A stretch of DNA of 63,519 nt from positions 1-63,519 of the forward strand of contig JAEUVA010000020.1 in the NCBI GenBank assembly GCA_016787045.1, read 5' to 3'. The position numbers and the translations under genes are program-made. This DNA comes from Chitinophagales bacterium. Lineage in GTDB: Bacteria; Bacteroidota; Bacteroidia; Chitinophagales; LD1. This document shows, piece after piece, positions 23,514 to 32,263 of this stretch (position 1 is its first letter; each line of letters begins with the position of its first letter). Under the pieces are notes generated by a model. The model was not told where the DNA came from. It made no database searches and saw only the letters and a list, made by a program, of their open reading frames with translations.

Positions 23514-25232
23514 ATGCGCAGAAAATATGATATGTATTTTTCGGTTGTTTCTATAAAAAACCTTTCTGCAAAGTTGCTTTCGGCATGTCTGTTAGTTTCG
23601 CTTAATGCCTCTGCACAAGACATAGAAAACATAGCCAAACAAAAACCTTTTGAAGTACATGGGGCGGTGAGTGTTTCGGGCGGCTATTACAAGGGGGTGG
23701 GGTTTCCAAACACCCGAAGACCATACACTTACTCTGTAATTGCTGCTCCCACTGTCTCTATTTATGGCGTTCAGATTCCATTCAATTTCACTTTTACCGA
23801 AGGAAGTCGTTCGCTCAAAAATCCGTTTGCTCAATTTGGCATCAATCCGTATTGGAAATGGGTAAAAGGATATTTCTGCTGGACAAATATGCACTGGACA
23901 CCCACTACACTTGGCGGAAAAACATTTTTGGGTGCCGGAGTTGAAATCAACCCATCGCTATTTCGCTTTGGCGCTTTTTGGGGAAGATTAAACCCCGCAG
24001 TACGCGAAAATTTATTGGGCACCGAACCCATTCAGCCACAGTACAAGCGTTTTGGCTGGGGTTTTCGCATTGGTGTAGGTAACGAAAAAAATCATTTCGA
24101 CATTATCTGGCTGCATGCTAAAGACAGAGCCAACTCCATTCCGGCTCCGTTGGACACCCTCAATCAACTCAACTACACTCCTGCCGAAAATGCCATTGTT
24201 GGAATTAAAAGCCACCAGACTTTTGCCAAAGGAAAATTGACTTGGGATTTAGATGGTGCTGTCAGTGGCTACACGCGAAATACTAACTCGCAACTTTTAG
24301 ATATTGGCGATGGCTTAGGCACTAAGTTTTTGAAAGTGGCTTTCCCACCACGGCTTAGCAGCAGTTTTGCCTGGAGTGCGCACAACAACTTTACTTACAG
24401 GTCAGAAAAACTCACCCTCGGTTTTGACTACAACCGTATAGAACCGGAATACCAAAGTATGGGTGTAGATTATATTTTAAACGACCAGCAAAAGTTTATG
24501 CTCAATCAGCAATTTTATGCCGGTAAGAAAAAATGGACTTTCAGCTTTAATGAATTTTATCAGCACGATAACCTGAACAAACGTAAAGCGCTGCGCACCC
24601 ACCGTACCGGTTTAAGTGGCAACGCTAACTGGCAGATGAATCAAAATTTTGGCGCTACTTTTTCCTACAACGGTTTCTATATGTTTCAAACCAAGGGGCT
24701 AAAGGCAGTAAACGACAGCACTAAAATTGCGCAACTGCAAAACAGTTTTTTAGTTAGCCCGCGCTATATGATATTTAATACCAAAATGGTGCATGTTATT
24801 TTTACGGCTGTTACATACACCCGGTTGGATGATTTAAACCAATTCACTGCCAAGTACTCAAGAAACAATACTGTAAACTGGAATATGGGCTATACGCTAT
24901 CGCTCATTCAATCTGCTTTTGGCTTTGCGCCCAACCTCAACATTATGTTTTCAAAAACACCTTCGTTTGATGTACTCAACATTACGCCCAACGCTACGTT
25001 CAGCAAATCGTTTTGGAAAGGTAAAATCAACACCTCTTTGATGTTGGGTTACACCGCATCGCGGCAAAATAAACTGTGGAATAGCAAAACCATCAACAAC
25101 ACCATTGGCATTGGCTACAACATTACCTCCAAACACGCACTTAAACTCAACAACAGCGTAATGTACACTTGGTTGCCGGTTACTACTACACAAGAGTACA
25201 AAGGCGACTTAACTTACACACTCACCTTCTAA
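23514..25232 (+). CDS. Outer-membrane beta-barrel protein
   Basis: The protein is 572 aa with a signal peptide; an ATG at 23532 may be the real start, giving MYFSVVSIKNLSAKLLSACLLVSLNASAQ. The mature protein consists of alternating aromatic/polar strands typical of an outer-membrane barrel (FSFNEFYQHDN, FGATFSYNGFYMF, VNWNMGYTLSLIQ, INTSLMLGYTAS, NNTIGIGYNIT). It ends in TYTLTF with the terminal phenylalanine that the Bam machinery recognises. It is the last gene of the operon and is followed by a hairpin terminator. It may anchor or export the two secreted partners; that is inference from context. No named family was recognised. Confidence 0.8.
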   Translation: MRRKYDMYFSVVSIKNLSAKLLSACLLVSLNASAQDIENIAKQKPFEVHGAVSVSGGYYKGVGFPNTRRPYTYSVIAAPTVSIYGVQIPFNFTFTEGSRSLKNPFAQFGINPYWKWVKGYFCWTNMHWTPTTLGGKTFLGAGVEINPSLFRFGAFWGRLNPAVRENLLGTEPIQPQYKRFGWGFRIGVGNEKNHFDIIWLHAKDRANSIPAPLDTLNQLNYTPAENAIVGIKSHQTFAKGKLTWDLDGAVSGYTRNTNSQLLDIGDGLGTKFLKVAFPPRLSSSFAWSAHNNFTYRSEKLTLGFDYNRIEPEYQSMGVDYILNDQQKFMLNQQFYAGKKKWTFSFNEFYQHDNLNKRKALRTHRTGLSGNANWQMNQNFGATFSYNGFYMFQTKGLKAVNDSTKIAQLQNSFLVSPRYMIFNTKMVHVIFTAVTYTRLDDLNQFTAKYSRNNTVNWNMGYTLSLIQSAFGFAPNLNIMFSKTPSFDVLNITPNATFSKSFWKGKINTSLMLGYTASRQNKLWNSKTINNTIGIGYNITSKHALKLNNSVMYTWLPVTTTQEYKGDLTYTLTF

Positions 25233-25239
25233 AAATAAA

Positions 25240-25269
25240 ACATCCGAAGCTTCTTGAAACTTCGGATGT
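25240..25269. terminator. Bidirectional hairpin between convergent genes
   Basis: A perfect 10-bp stem, ACATCCGAAG with CTTCGGATGT, and a 10-base loop lie between the stop of the barrel gene (25232) and the stop of the caspase gene (25292). An A-rich stretch precedes it, so it can end transcription of the minus-strand gene; the T-run on the plus side is poor. Confidence 0.75.
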
Positions 25270-25291
25270 CTAAAAAGGGGTTGGAAAAAAT

Positions 25292-27289
25292 CTATTTAAC
25301 GATAGAGAAACCTACATTAAAAGATGTACCATTCTGGTCAGTATCTATACTGCCCTCAGCACCACGTGTTCCGGTAGCATTTACTTGTGAGTTCATCAAC
25401 AATTTTGCCATGTTTGAAATATTCCCTCGTGAGTTTACATTGTTCCTCGGGTCATTTGTTACCAGTAAATCTTCCAGGTCTATTTCATCATCCGACAAAA
25501 ACACTTTGAAGGTCTCCTGCCCTACCGGTGGTGCAATAGTAATTTTATATGTTTTAAAAATTTTTGATTCCCCGCTTCTTACGAAGCAATCTTCTTTGCG
25601 TATCTGATTTTTCTTATTCGGCAAAATGGGGTTAATAAAACCATCTGGCTGAATGTCAACTATATTGATGTAAGCCCCTCTATCACCGGTATTAGTTACT
25701 TTCAAGTACACTTGATCTTTCAATTTTAGTTCCAATCGGCCATTTACCGTACGGGAGTTTTGCATGGCGGTGTCTATAGCTGATTTATCTGCATTCAAAA
25801 AAACCAACTCTACTTTTGCGGTAAGGTATTCTTGCTCAAAACACGAACCACTACCTACTAAGTAACGGAAACGATCATAACGAATAAGTGTTTCTTTCAG
25901 TTTATCTACATAGCCATCACCAGTCAGTTGTATGCCAGAAGCAAAAGTTTCGCCATTCCGGGTAAACTTTAGATCCCAACCGTTACTGCCTTTTTCCAAA
26001 TACACATCAGATTTTTCGCTGAAGGAAACCAAAGCAAATGATGAAAAATCTTTCTTCAGTTGGTCTAATATTTTTTTATCGTTGAGCACATCTAACACTA
26101 CTTTAGTATCGTACTTTATCTCCGTTACAAAAACCCAAGGTTTTGTTTTTGCTAATGCATCATCTTTTTTATCTAATTGTATGGTGGATTTAAAGTTTTC
26201 AACTTTAGTTACTATACCACTGGCTATATATTCTTTATCGGTAGGGTTGGCTTTTAGTTTCACCTTCGTATCTTTAGTAATTCCGGCTACCAAGCCGGCA
26301 TTAATGGTCAGTTCGTTGCTGGTAAACCAAAACTGCACCTGGTGGCAAAGTTCTTGTTTTACAAACTTCCCACCAAACAATTCGCGGTCAATACCATCGC
26401 CCTCCAGCACCGGCTTTTGGCGGGGTGCTTTATCGCGCATAATGTTTTCTACCTCGGCAAACAAACCCCGGTAAGTGGTTTTATCTTTGAGTTGGAGCGA
26501 GGCCTTACTAAAAGCATAGCTGAGTGACCCTACCGGATTACGGTCATCATCGTAGCACTCGTAGTTAAACTCTTTGGCTTGTGCGCCTGAAATAACCACA
26601 TAAGCCGATGCATCGGCATTCAACTTTACTTTACTTTTTGATTCATCATCTTTAAACACATCTGTTAGGTCAGCAGCGGCAGGTGTAGAAAATCGTTCAC
26701 TAACCATAGGGTCTAAACCACCGCGCGGAGCCAAAATATCTTCTCTGGGGCCTCGGGTACCGGTACCGGAATGGCAGGCATCTAAGAGCACGAGCAAATC
26801 TCCATCTTTGCCAATGTTGTTTCGTATAGTAGTAATTTTATCGCCAAACTCATCATCGCGCAAGTAGCCGGCTTTGTACTTATCAAACTCTTTGGGGTTG
26901 CGCGTGTACACTGCTCCATAGGGAACTAGTGTTTCATCTAATCCATCTACCTCATCTTGGTTGTCATCTTCAATTTGCTCTCCGTGGCTGCTAAAGTGTA
27001 TAACCACAATATCGCCCTTTTTGGCTCTGGAGGCCAAATTGTCTAAGGCCGCTACTATACCTTCTTTTGTGGCCTTTTCATCTGCAAGAAGTGTAATGTT
27101 GCTCTCCTCAAATTTTTGGTTGAGCAGCGCTTTTTTGATGAGCGGTACATCATTTTGTGAGCTGATTTTACCCCAACCATTTTTGCCGGGATCGGGATAA
27201 TTGCCAATGGCAACAATAAGCGCATACTTTTCGGCCTGCGAGAACATGACCATGAATAGCAGCATAGTGATAGTAAAAACTTGTTTCAT
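25292..27289 (-). CDS. Secreted caspase-like (C14) peptidase with C-terminal DUF4384-like domain
   Basis: A signal peptide (MKQVFTITMLLFMVMFSQA) is followed by a caspase/metacaspase fold: YALIVAIGNY at 22-31, the catalytic histidine H102 in HFSSHGEQ, and the catalytic cysteine C172 in LLDACHSGT. An acidic loop of the metacaspase type (DDNQDEVDGLDET, 108-120) lies between them, where such enzymes can bind calcium. The p20-like part ends near residue 290 (QKPVLEGDGIDRELFGG). The C-terminal half is beta-rich and resembles DUF4384, with DQVYLKVTNTGDRGAYINIVDIQPDGFINPI. Metacaspases cleave after Arg/Lys. Export of a caspase-like enzyme out of the cytoplasm is common in Bacteroidota but poorly explained. 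It is 665 aa, convergent with the surface operon. Confidence 0.88.
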   Translation of the reverse strand: MKQVFTITMLLFMVMFSQAEKYALIVAIGNYPDPGKNGWGKISSQNDVPLIKKALLNQKFEESNITLLADEKATKEGIVAALDNLASRAKKGDIVVIHFSSHGEQIEDDNQDEVDGLDETLVPYGAVYTRNPKEFDKYKAGYLRDDEFGDKITTIRNNIGKDGDLLVLLDACHSGTGTRGPREDILAPRGGLDPMVSERFSTPAAADLTDVFKDDESKSKVKLNADASAYVVISGAQAKEFNYECYDDDRNPVGSLSYAFSKASLQLKDKTTYRGLFAEVENIMRDKAPRQKPVLEGDGIDRELFGGKFVKQELCHQVQFWFTSNELTINAGLVAGITKDTKVKLKANPTDKEYIASGIVTKVENFKSTIQLDKKDDALAKTKPWVFVTEIKYDTKVVLDVLNDKKILDQLKKDFSSFALVSFSEKSDVYLEKGSNGWDLKFTRNGETFASGIQLTGDGYVDKLKETLIRYDRFRYLVGSGSCFEQEYLTAKVELVFLNADKSAIDTAMQNSRTVNGRLELKLKDQVYLKVTNTGDRGAYINIVDIQPDGFINPILPNKKNQIRKEDCFVRSGESKIFKTYKITIAPPVGQETFKVFLSDDEIDLEDLLVTNDPRNNVNSRGNISNMAKLLMNSQVNATGTRGAEGSIDTDQNGTSFNVGFSIVK

Positions 27290-27472
27290 GATTTTTGGTT
27301 TAATAGCTAATGTAGTAATCGTACACTACTGCTAAACAATTTTAAGTTAAATGTAACTCCACATCTTGTTAAAGTTTAAAACTCGTTGTTTGAAATTGCA
27401 GAGTCATTCACAAAACATTTCAAGGGTATAGCCGTTCTGCTATAATCCATTTAATTTGTACTATTGAAACCA

Positions 27473-28231
27473 ATGCTCCGCTATTCAATACTATTTTTTT
27501 TGATGCTTGCTTTTTGCGGTACACACGCGCAAAAAGCACCTCCGCGCAAAAACTATGACCCGCGCGACTTTCAATATAAGCGCGAAGCATCGGGTGGATT
27601 TAGATTACAAACCAATGGTATTGCTCTTTACGGAGAGTATGGCTGGATAAAAGACATTTACCGCACCCGCATTATCCAATTAGAGTACAATTTGTTTATC
27701 AACTACGCGCAGAAAAAACAAAAATCGCCTATTAGTAATGGCAATGATTTTTTGTATGGTGTGCAAAATAAGTTTCATGCACTGCGTTTCAGCTATGGTA
27801 TCAAAAGAAGTATTGCAGATAAGGCACTTCAAAAAGGGGTGCGGTTATCTTTCATCGCTTTTGGTGGAGTATCGTTGGGTTTATCAAAACCCTATTATTT
27901 GAGATTGCTACAACCAAACGACAATGGTATTCCTACTATAAAAGAAGAGCGGTATTCTTCCTCCAATGCCACCCGCTTTTTATCGCTTGATTCTATTGCC
28001 GAAGCGGCACCTATTCGTTTTGGGTTAAATCAAATTGAACCTATACCCGGAATACACGGAAAAGCCGGATTAAATTTTGATTGGGGTACCAAAGATGAGT
28101 TTGTAAAATCTTTAGAATGTGGCCTTATGTTAGACTTGTATTACAAGCGAATACCTATGATGATTAACAACAGCAATCGTTTCTATCAGATTGCTCTTTA
28201 TGTTGGCTTCCACTTTGGTAAACGCTGGTAA
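27473..28231 (+). CDS. Outer-membrane protein of unknown function
   Basis: The ATG at 27473 gives MLRYSILFFLMLAFCGTHAQ, a good signal peptide; a TTG three codons upstream is less likely. The mature protein of about 230 aa is beta-rich with aromatic girdle patterns (IALYGEYGWIKDIYRTRIIQLEYNLFINYA, HALRFSYGIKRSI, FYQIALYVGFHFGKRW). It ends in a strand with a terminal tryptophan, as small outer-membrane barrels do. It is divergent from the caspase gene across 183 bp. No named family was recognised. Confidence 0.7.
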   Translation: MLRYSILFFLMLAFCGTHAQKAPPRKNYDPRDFQYKREASGGFRLQTNGIALYGEYGWIKDIYRTRIIQLEYNLFINYAQKKQKSPISNGNDFLYGVQNKFHALRFSYGIKRSIADKALQKGVRLSFIAFGGVSLGLSKPYYLRLLQPNDNGIPTIKEERYSSSNATRFLSLDSIAEAAPIRFGLNQIEPIPGIHGKAGLNFDWGTKDEFVKSLECGLMLDLYYKRIPMMINNSNRFYQIALYVGFHFGKRW

Positions 28232-28267
28232 GTTGTTGTACCATTTTGCCCTTAACTAAACCTATTT

Positions 28268-29539
28268 TTAGTTTGTCCTTCTCCAAAAAACAACTGCCAC
28301 ATTAGTAGGTCGTGTTTCTGTGGCTGTGCTACCCGTATTATTATTAATAGTTATTGAACCGGTATGTGTGTGATCCGGTATTGTATGGGTGTGATTTCCA
28401 TCGGCAGCAATAGCATGATTGTGATTCAACTCATTATTCAAACTACCCAAAAAATTGCCTATGGTACCGTTTCCATTCCATGGGCAAGTAGAAGATACCG
28501 CATTGTTCACCGCACTGCTTAAAGAGGATGACGCGGTGTTATCGTCATACGGCACATATTTGGGGCTACCGCAACCGGTTCCAATATCATTATAGCCGCC
28601 AGTAAACCCGTTGTGGTTGTGCGAGCCGGCAGCATTGGTAGATAACCCTGTAGCATTATTGATAGATACAGTGCCGGTGTGCTGATGCGTTTCGGTAGCA
28701 AAGTTTTGTATGGTGCCCGTGAGCGCACCACCTGCACCCACATTAGCAGCGCCACCGCGCGCACGAATAAACTCGCCATTGGCAATGTCAGTGGCTACCC
28801 ATTGCGTGCAAGGGTAAATAGTGTTGGGGTCTGATGCATTGAACCATTGAATATAGGTTGCGCCTACAGGTGGTGTGTTTACATTTTGCCAGCAAGTACC
28901 GGTATATACCTCTACCACTCCGCTTGTGGTATTAAATCGCATGGCACCGGTTGGCGCACCGGCAGGTTGCTGAGCAGTAGTACCCGATGGAATACCAATT
29001 GCATTGGTACTGTTGATTTGAAAAGATACAGCCGGAGTAGTGGTATTTACACCAATGTTGTTTCCGGTTTGAAACATTACTGAATTACACATATCGGTAC
29101 TTCCGGTAAACATGGTGATGAAGCCGCTAGATGCCGTAGCGCAAATTGTACCAGGGCCGGTGGGGCCGGTATCGCCTGTAGCTCCCGTGGGGCCGGTGTT
29201 GCCGGCTGCTCCCGTACTACCCGTAGCACCTGTTACGCCAGCCACACCGGCAGCACCTGTGGCACCGGTTGCGCCTGTGGCACTGCACAAAGAATTCCAA
29301 ACGGTGTTGTAGTAGTAATAGCAATTATCTGTAATGTCAAAAACCAACAAACCCACAGCAGGCGAGGTAATTGCAGTACGCTGAGCAGAGGTCATTCGCG
29401 GAGCAAGAAAACCTTTATCTGTGGCGGTTAGGTCAAGAATGGATGATGGGTGCGGGTTAGGGTTGCCAATACCCACATTATTTTGAGCTTGTATAAGTGC
29501 TACCCAAAACGTGCTTAAGAAAAGTAATGTATATTTCAT
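28268..29539 (-). CDS. Secreted collagen-like protein with phage tail-fibre-type histidine tip
   Basis: Signal peptide ([19 protein letters not shown]), then a 70-residue head of a kind common in Bacteroidota surface fibres ([27 protein letters not shown]). Fourteen Gly-X-Y collagen triplets follow at 89-130 ([20 protein letters not shown], Thr/Ala-rich, few prolines). The C-terminal 180 residues resemble the tip of phage tail fibres. They contain [43 protein letters not shown] and the end motif [14 protein letters not shown]. The HxH pairs recall the iron-coordinating histidines of T4 long-tail-fibre tips. It is probably a trimeric surface fibre. No phage genes are nearby. Confidence 0.8.
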   Translation of the reverse strand: MKYTLLFLSTFWVALIQAQNNVGIGNPNPHPSSILDLTATDKGFLAPRMTSAQRTAITSPAVGLLVFDITDNCYYYYNTVWNSLCSATGATGATGAAGVAGVTGATGSTGAAGNTGPTGATGDTGPTGPGTICATASSGFITMFTGSTDMCNSVMFQTGNNIGVNTTTPAVSFQINSTNAIGIPSGTTAQQPAGAPTGAMRFNTTSGVVEVYTGTCWQNVNTPPVGATYIQWFNASDPNTIYPCTQWVATDIANGEFIRARGGAANVGAGGALTGTIQNFATETHQHTGTVSINNATGLSTNAAGSHNHNGFTGGYNDIGTGCGSPKYVPYDDNTASSSLSSAVNNAVSSTCPWNGNGTIGNFLGSLNNELNHNHAIAADGNHTHTIPDHTHTGSITINNNTGSTATETRPTNVAVVFWRRTN

Positions 29540-29595
29540 ATATCCGGTTAAAGTGCCGAATATAAACCTGATTGCTTAACTCTATCAATAGGTGA

Positions 29596-30117
29596 TTAGT
29601 AATTCCAGGCACTTGCAGAATCAACTACCGGCAATTCTGTGAATACAGTATCGTAAGTTACTTTGCGGGGTATGTATGCACGAGAAAAAATTTTGGGCTC
29701 AAATTCAATTTCGCTCACTTCTTTTTTCACCACTTTGGGTTTGGTTGGCGCTATTGGGGCTGCCGGTGGTGTTGGTGGTAATGCAACTTCTGTCAATACC
29801 TCTTCCGGCACTTCACTAGCGGCTTCCTCTTGCAGATACAACTCCTCCTCAAACTCCAAAGGTGCGCGCGAAAATTTTTCCAATTCAAATTCGTTTTCTG
29901 CAATCCGGTTCTTTATCGTTTCTATGATTGTCTTTGGAGGAGCTGGAGGTGCATCGGGCATTTCAGCATAAAGTACATCGTCCTGTTCAATAATGGGTTC
30001 TTCGTGCGTGTATATATTTTCAATTTCTCCGCTGCGAAACATTTTTACAAAATCAATGGCACCGGCAGTGCCCATAGCGGCCATCAGCAGCAAGCTGATA
30101 TTAAGCATAGTGTTCAT
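29596..30117 (-). CDS. Membrane-anchored acidic, proline-rich protein of unknown function
   Basis: The ATG at 30117 gives MNTMLNISLLLMAAMGTAGAIDFV, one N-terminal hydrophobic helix. A 140-residue hydrophilic tail follows, rich in Glu, Pro and Ala (MPDAPPAPPKTIIETIKN, EEELYLQEEAASEVPEEV, LPPTPPAAPIAPTKPKVVKKE). Two stretches share a motif: FELEKFSRAPLEFEEELY and IEFEPKIFSRAYIP. The start overlaps the stop of the DUF2306 gene in ATGA, so translation is coupled. The proline/glutamate linker resembles periplasm-spanning tails but no TonB domain is present. Function unknown. Confidence 0.7.
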   Translation of the reverse strand: MNTMLNISLLLMAAMGTAGAIDFVKMFRSGEIENIYTHEEPIIEQDDVLYAEMPDAPPAPPKTIIETIKNRIAENEFELEKFSRAPLEFEEELYLQEEAASEVPEEVLTEVALPPTPPAAPIAPTKPKVVKKEVSEIEFEPKIFSRAYIPRKVTYDTVFTELPVVDSASAWNY

Positions 30118-30794
30118 AAGAGTGGATTTAGGGAAGTGATATAATGTTTTGTTTTTCTGAAGATGATGAGTTCTGCTACAAGCATGTTTCCCAACACACT
30201 TATCCAAAGAGAAATGGCGTAGTTGTCTAAATGATCCATACCCGAGTAGTAAAACAACAAGTGATACACCCGAAAAGTAACTGCTGTTAAAGCCATACTG
30301 TAAGAGCGAATCATCCAGATAGAATGCGCCAGCACATTTTTATTGCGAATGGTGGTAAGGCCTTTGTAAGTGGTCATGAACCAAAATATGGCCATAAACA
30401 AGAAACATGCTTTTTCCCAATAGCCGCCCTTGGCAAAAAACGCCATGTAGAAACCCGTTGGCGCACCCAACACCAGCACCACAAACACATACATTTTTCC
30501 GGCATACACATGTATGGCCTTACGCTTGCGAAGGATGTAGGATGAAAACTGTGTGAGCGCAGTGGTGATACAAAAAACTCCGGCTGCAATGTGTATGTAG
30601 AAACTCACTTTCCAAACCGGGTTCACAAACAGTTTGATGCGTTCTTGTATAAATTCAAACTGCGGATTGAAGCTAAAATAAGGCAGTGTGTTATACACCA
30701 GTAGCAAACTAAGCAGGGTAACAGGCACCCAAAACAACAATTCTGCGGAGAACCAAAGTGCCTGACGAAAGGTAAGCAGCCGGGTGTTGCTCAT
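30114..30794 (-). CDS. DUF2306-type multi-pass membrane protein
   Basis: The protein is 226 aa with about six to seven membrane helices (17-37, 61-84, 96-117, 127-147, 155-175, 185-215). Family-type residues include HIAAGVFCITTALTQF in the second helix, RKRKAIHVYAGKMYVF in the following loop and helix, and HSIWMIRSYSMALTAVTFRVYH. The conserved histidines within helices suggest haem or metal binding, but the family's function is unknown. It overlaps the downstream acidic protein gene by 4 bp. Its upstream region faces purD across 120 bp. Confidence 0.8.
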   Translation of the reverse strand: MSNTRLLTFRQALWFSAELLFWVPVTLLSLLLVYNTLPYFSFNPQFEFIQERIKLFVNPVWKVSFYIHIAAGVFCITTALTQFSSYILRKRKAIHVYAGKMYVFVVLVLGAPTGFYMAFFAKGGYWEKACFLFMAIFWFMTTYKGLTTIRNKNVLAHSIWMIRSYSMALTAVTFRVYHLLFYYSGMDHLDNYAISLWISVLGNMLVAELIIFRKTKHYITSLNPLL

Positions 30795-30914
30795 TGGGCG
30801 GGGTTTTATGTTTAACGATGCCTTGTTCTTAAAAATTGCATAAACGGATGGGTATAAGTTTGTGATTAAATGTTAACGCGCTTTTCTTTCATTGCATTTT
30901 AATTGACAAGTACT

Positions 30915-32198
30915 ATGAACATTCTACTACTCGGCTCAGGTGGCCGCGAACATGCGTTTGCATGGAAAATGGTCCAAAGTCCGCTCTGCTCTAAACTGTA
31001 CATAGCCCCCGGTAATGCAGGTACTCTGCAACATGGCGAAAACGTAAACATTGGCATAAACGATTTTGCGGCCATTGAAAATTTTGTACTGCAAAATCAA
31101 ATTGCGTTAGTAGTGGTAGGCCCCGAAGACCCATTGGTAAACGGCATCTACGATTACTTTCAAAGCAAACCGGAATTGCAAAAAATTCCGGTAATAGGCC
31201 CATCGCTACAAGGCGCCTTGCTCGAAGGCAGCAAAGCATTTGCCAAACAGTTTATGATAAAACATCATGTACCAACGGCTGCTTATCGCGAATTTGAAGC
31301 TGAAAATTTAGAAGACGGTTTAGCATACATTGATACACAAACACCACCTATTGTTTTGAAAGCAGATGGCCTGGCCGCGGGCAAAGGAGTACTGATTTGT
31401 GCAACGCACGAAGAAGCCAAAAACGAACTGCGAGAAATGATTGCCAACGCCAAGTTTGGCCAAGCCAGCGCCAGGGTGGTGATAGAGCAATTCTTAAAAG
31501 GCATAGAGTTTTCGGTGTTTGTATTGACGGATGGAACATCCTATAAAATTTTGCCCACAGCCAAAGACTACAAGCGTATAGGCGAAGGCGATACCGGGCT
31601 AAACACCGGAGGCATGGGCTGTATTTCACCGGTGCCGTTTGCCAGCGAAGCAATGATGAAATTGGTAGAAGATAAAGTAATTATCCCAACGGTAAACGGA
31701 CTTAAAGCAGATGGTATAGTTTACAAAGGTTTTATATATATTGGATTAATGAATGTGGATGGCGAGCCATACGTGATAGAATACAACTGCCGCATGGGCG
31801 ACCCTGAAACTGAAATTGTATTGCCGCGCATAAAAAACGATTTGGTAGAACTGTTGATTGCAGTAGGCAATGAAAACATTGCCAGCCAAACTGTATTGAC
31901 TGATGAACGGGCTGCTGCTACAGTAATTGTAGCATCGGGCGGCTACCCAGAAGATTACGAAAAAGGAAAAGTAATTACCGGCTTAGACACCCCTAATGCC
32001 AACCGTGATACCATCGTTTTTCATGCCGGTACAAAAGTAGCAGATGGTAAAGTGGTAACCAATGGTGGCCGGGTATTGGCGGTATCGTCTTTCGGAGCAT
32101 CAGTAACTGAAGCCGTGGCAAAATCAAATGCGGCCATTGAGCAAATACATTTTGAAGGTAAGTACTACCGCAGAGACATTGGTTACGAGTTTAAGTAA
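30915..32198 (+). CDS. purD: Phosphoribosylamine-glycine ligase
   Basis: Second step of purine synthesis: ATP-dependent joining of glycine to 5-phosphoribosylamine. The start MNILLLGSGGREHA at 30915 is the family N-terminus; an in-frame TTG four codons earlier is rejected. Further signature blocks are VVGPEDPLVNGIYD, PPIVLKADGLAAGKGV (ATP-grasp), the AKDYKRIGEGDTGLNTGGMGCISP signature and YNCRMGDPETEIVLPRIKNDLVELL. The length of 427 aa is normal. It stands alone on the plus strand between minus-strand genes. Confidence 0.97.
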   Translation: MNILLLGSGGREHAFAWKMVQSPLCSKLYIAPGNAGTLQHGENVNIGINDFAAIENFVLQNQIALVVVGPEDPLVNGIYDYFQSKPELQKIPVIGPSLQGALLEGSKAFAKQFMIKHHVPTAAYREFEAENLEDGLAYIDTQTPPIVLKADGLAAGKGVLICATHEEAKNELREMIANAKFGQASARVVIEQFLKGIEFSVFVLTDGTSYKILPTAKDYKRIGEGDTGLNTGGMGCISPVPFASEAMMKLVEDKVIIPTVNGLKADGIVYKGFIYIGLMNVDGEPYVIEYNCRMGDPETEIVLPRIKNDLVELLIAVGNENIASQTVLTDERAAATVIVASGGYPEDYEKGKVITGLDTPNANRDTIVFHAGTKVADGKVVTNGGRVLAVSSFGASVTEAVAKSNAAIEQIHFEGKYYRRDIGYEFK

Positions 32199-32263
32199 GA
32201 ACTGCGGACTGATGTTTTATATAAAAAACAGTGTGTGTGGGTCTATGGTTGGTAAACCAAAAA

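Noticed and set aside
29112..29312. Plus-strand Pro/Val/Ala-rich open frame
   Set aside because: It is the antisense of the Gly-X-Y collagen-like segment of the minus-strand gene.
28268..29539. Prophage remnant because of tail-fibre-like protein
   Set aside because: No other phage gene is nearby, and the protein has its own Sec signal peptide and a Bacteroidota-type head domain.
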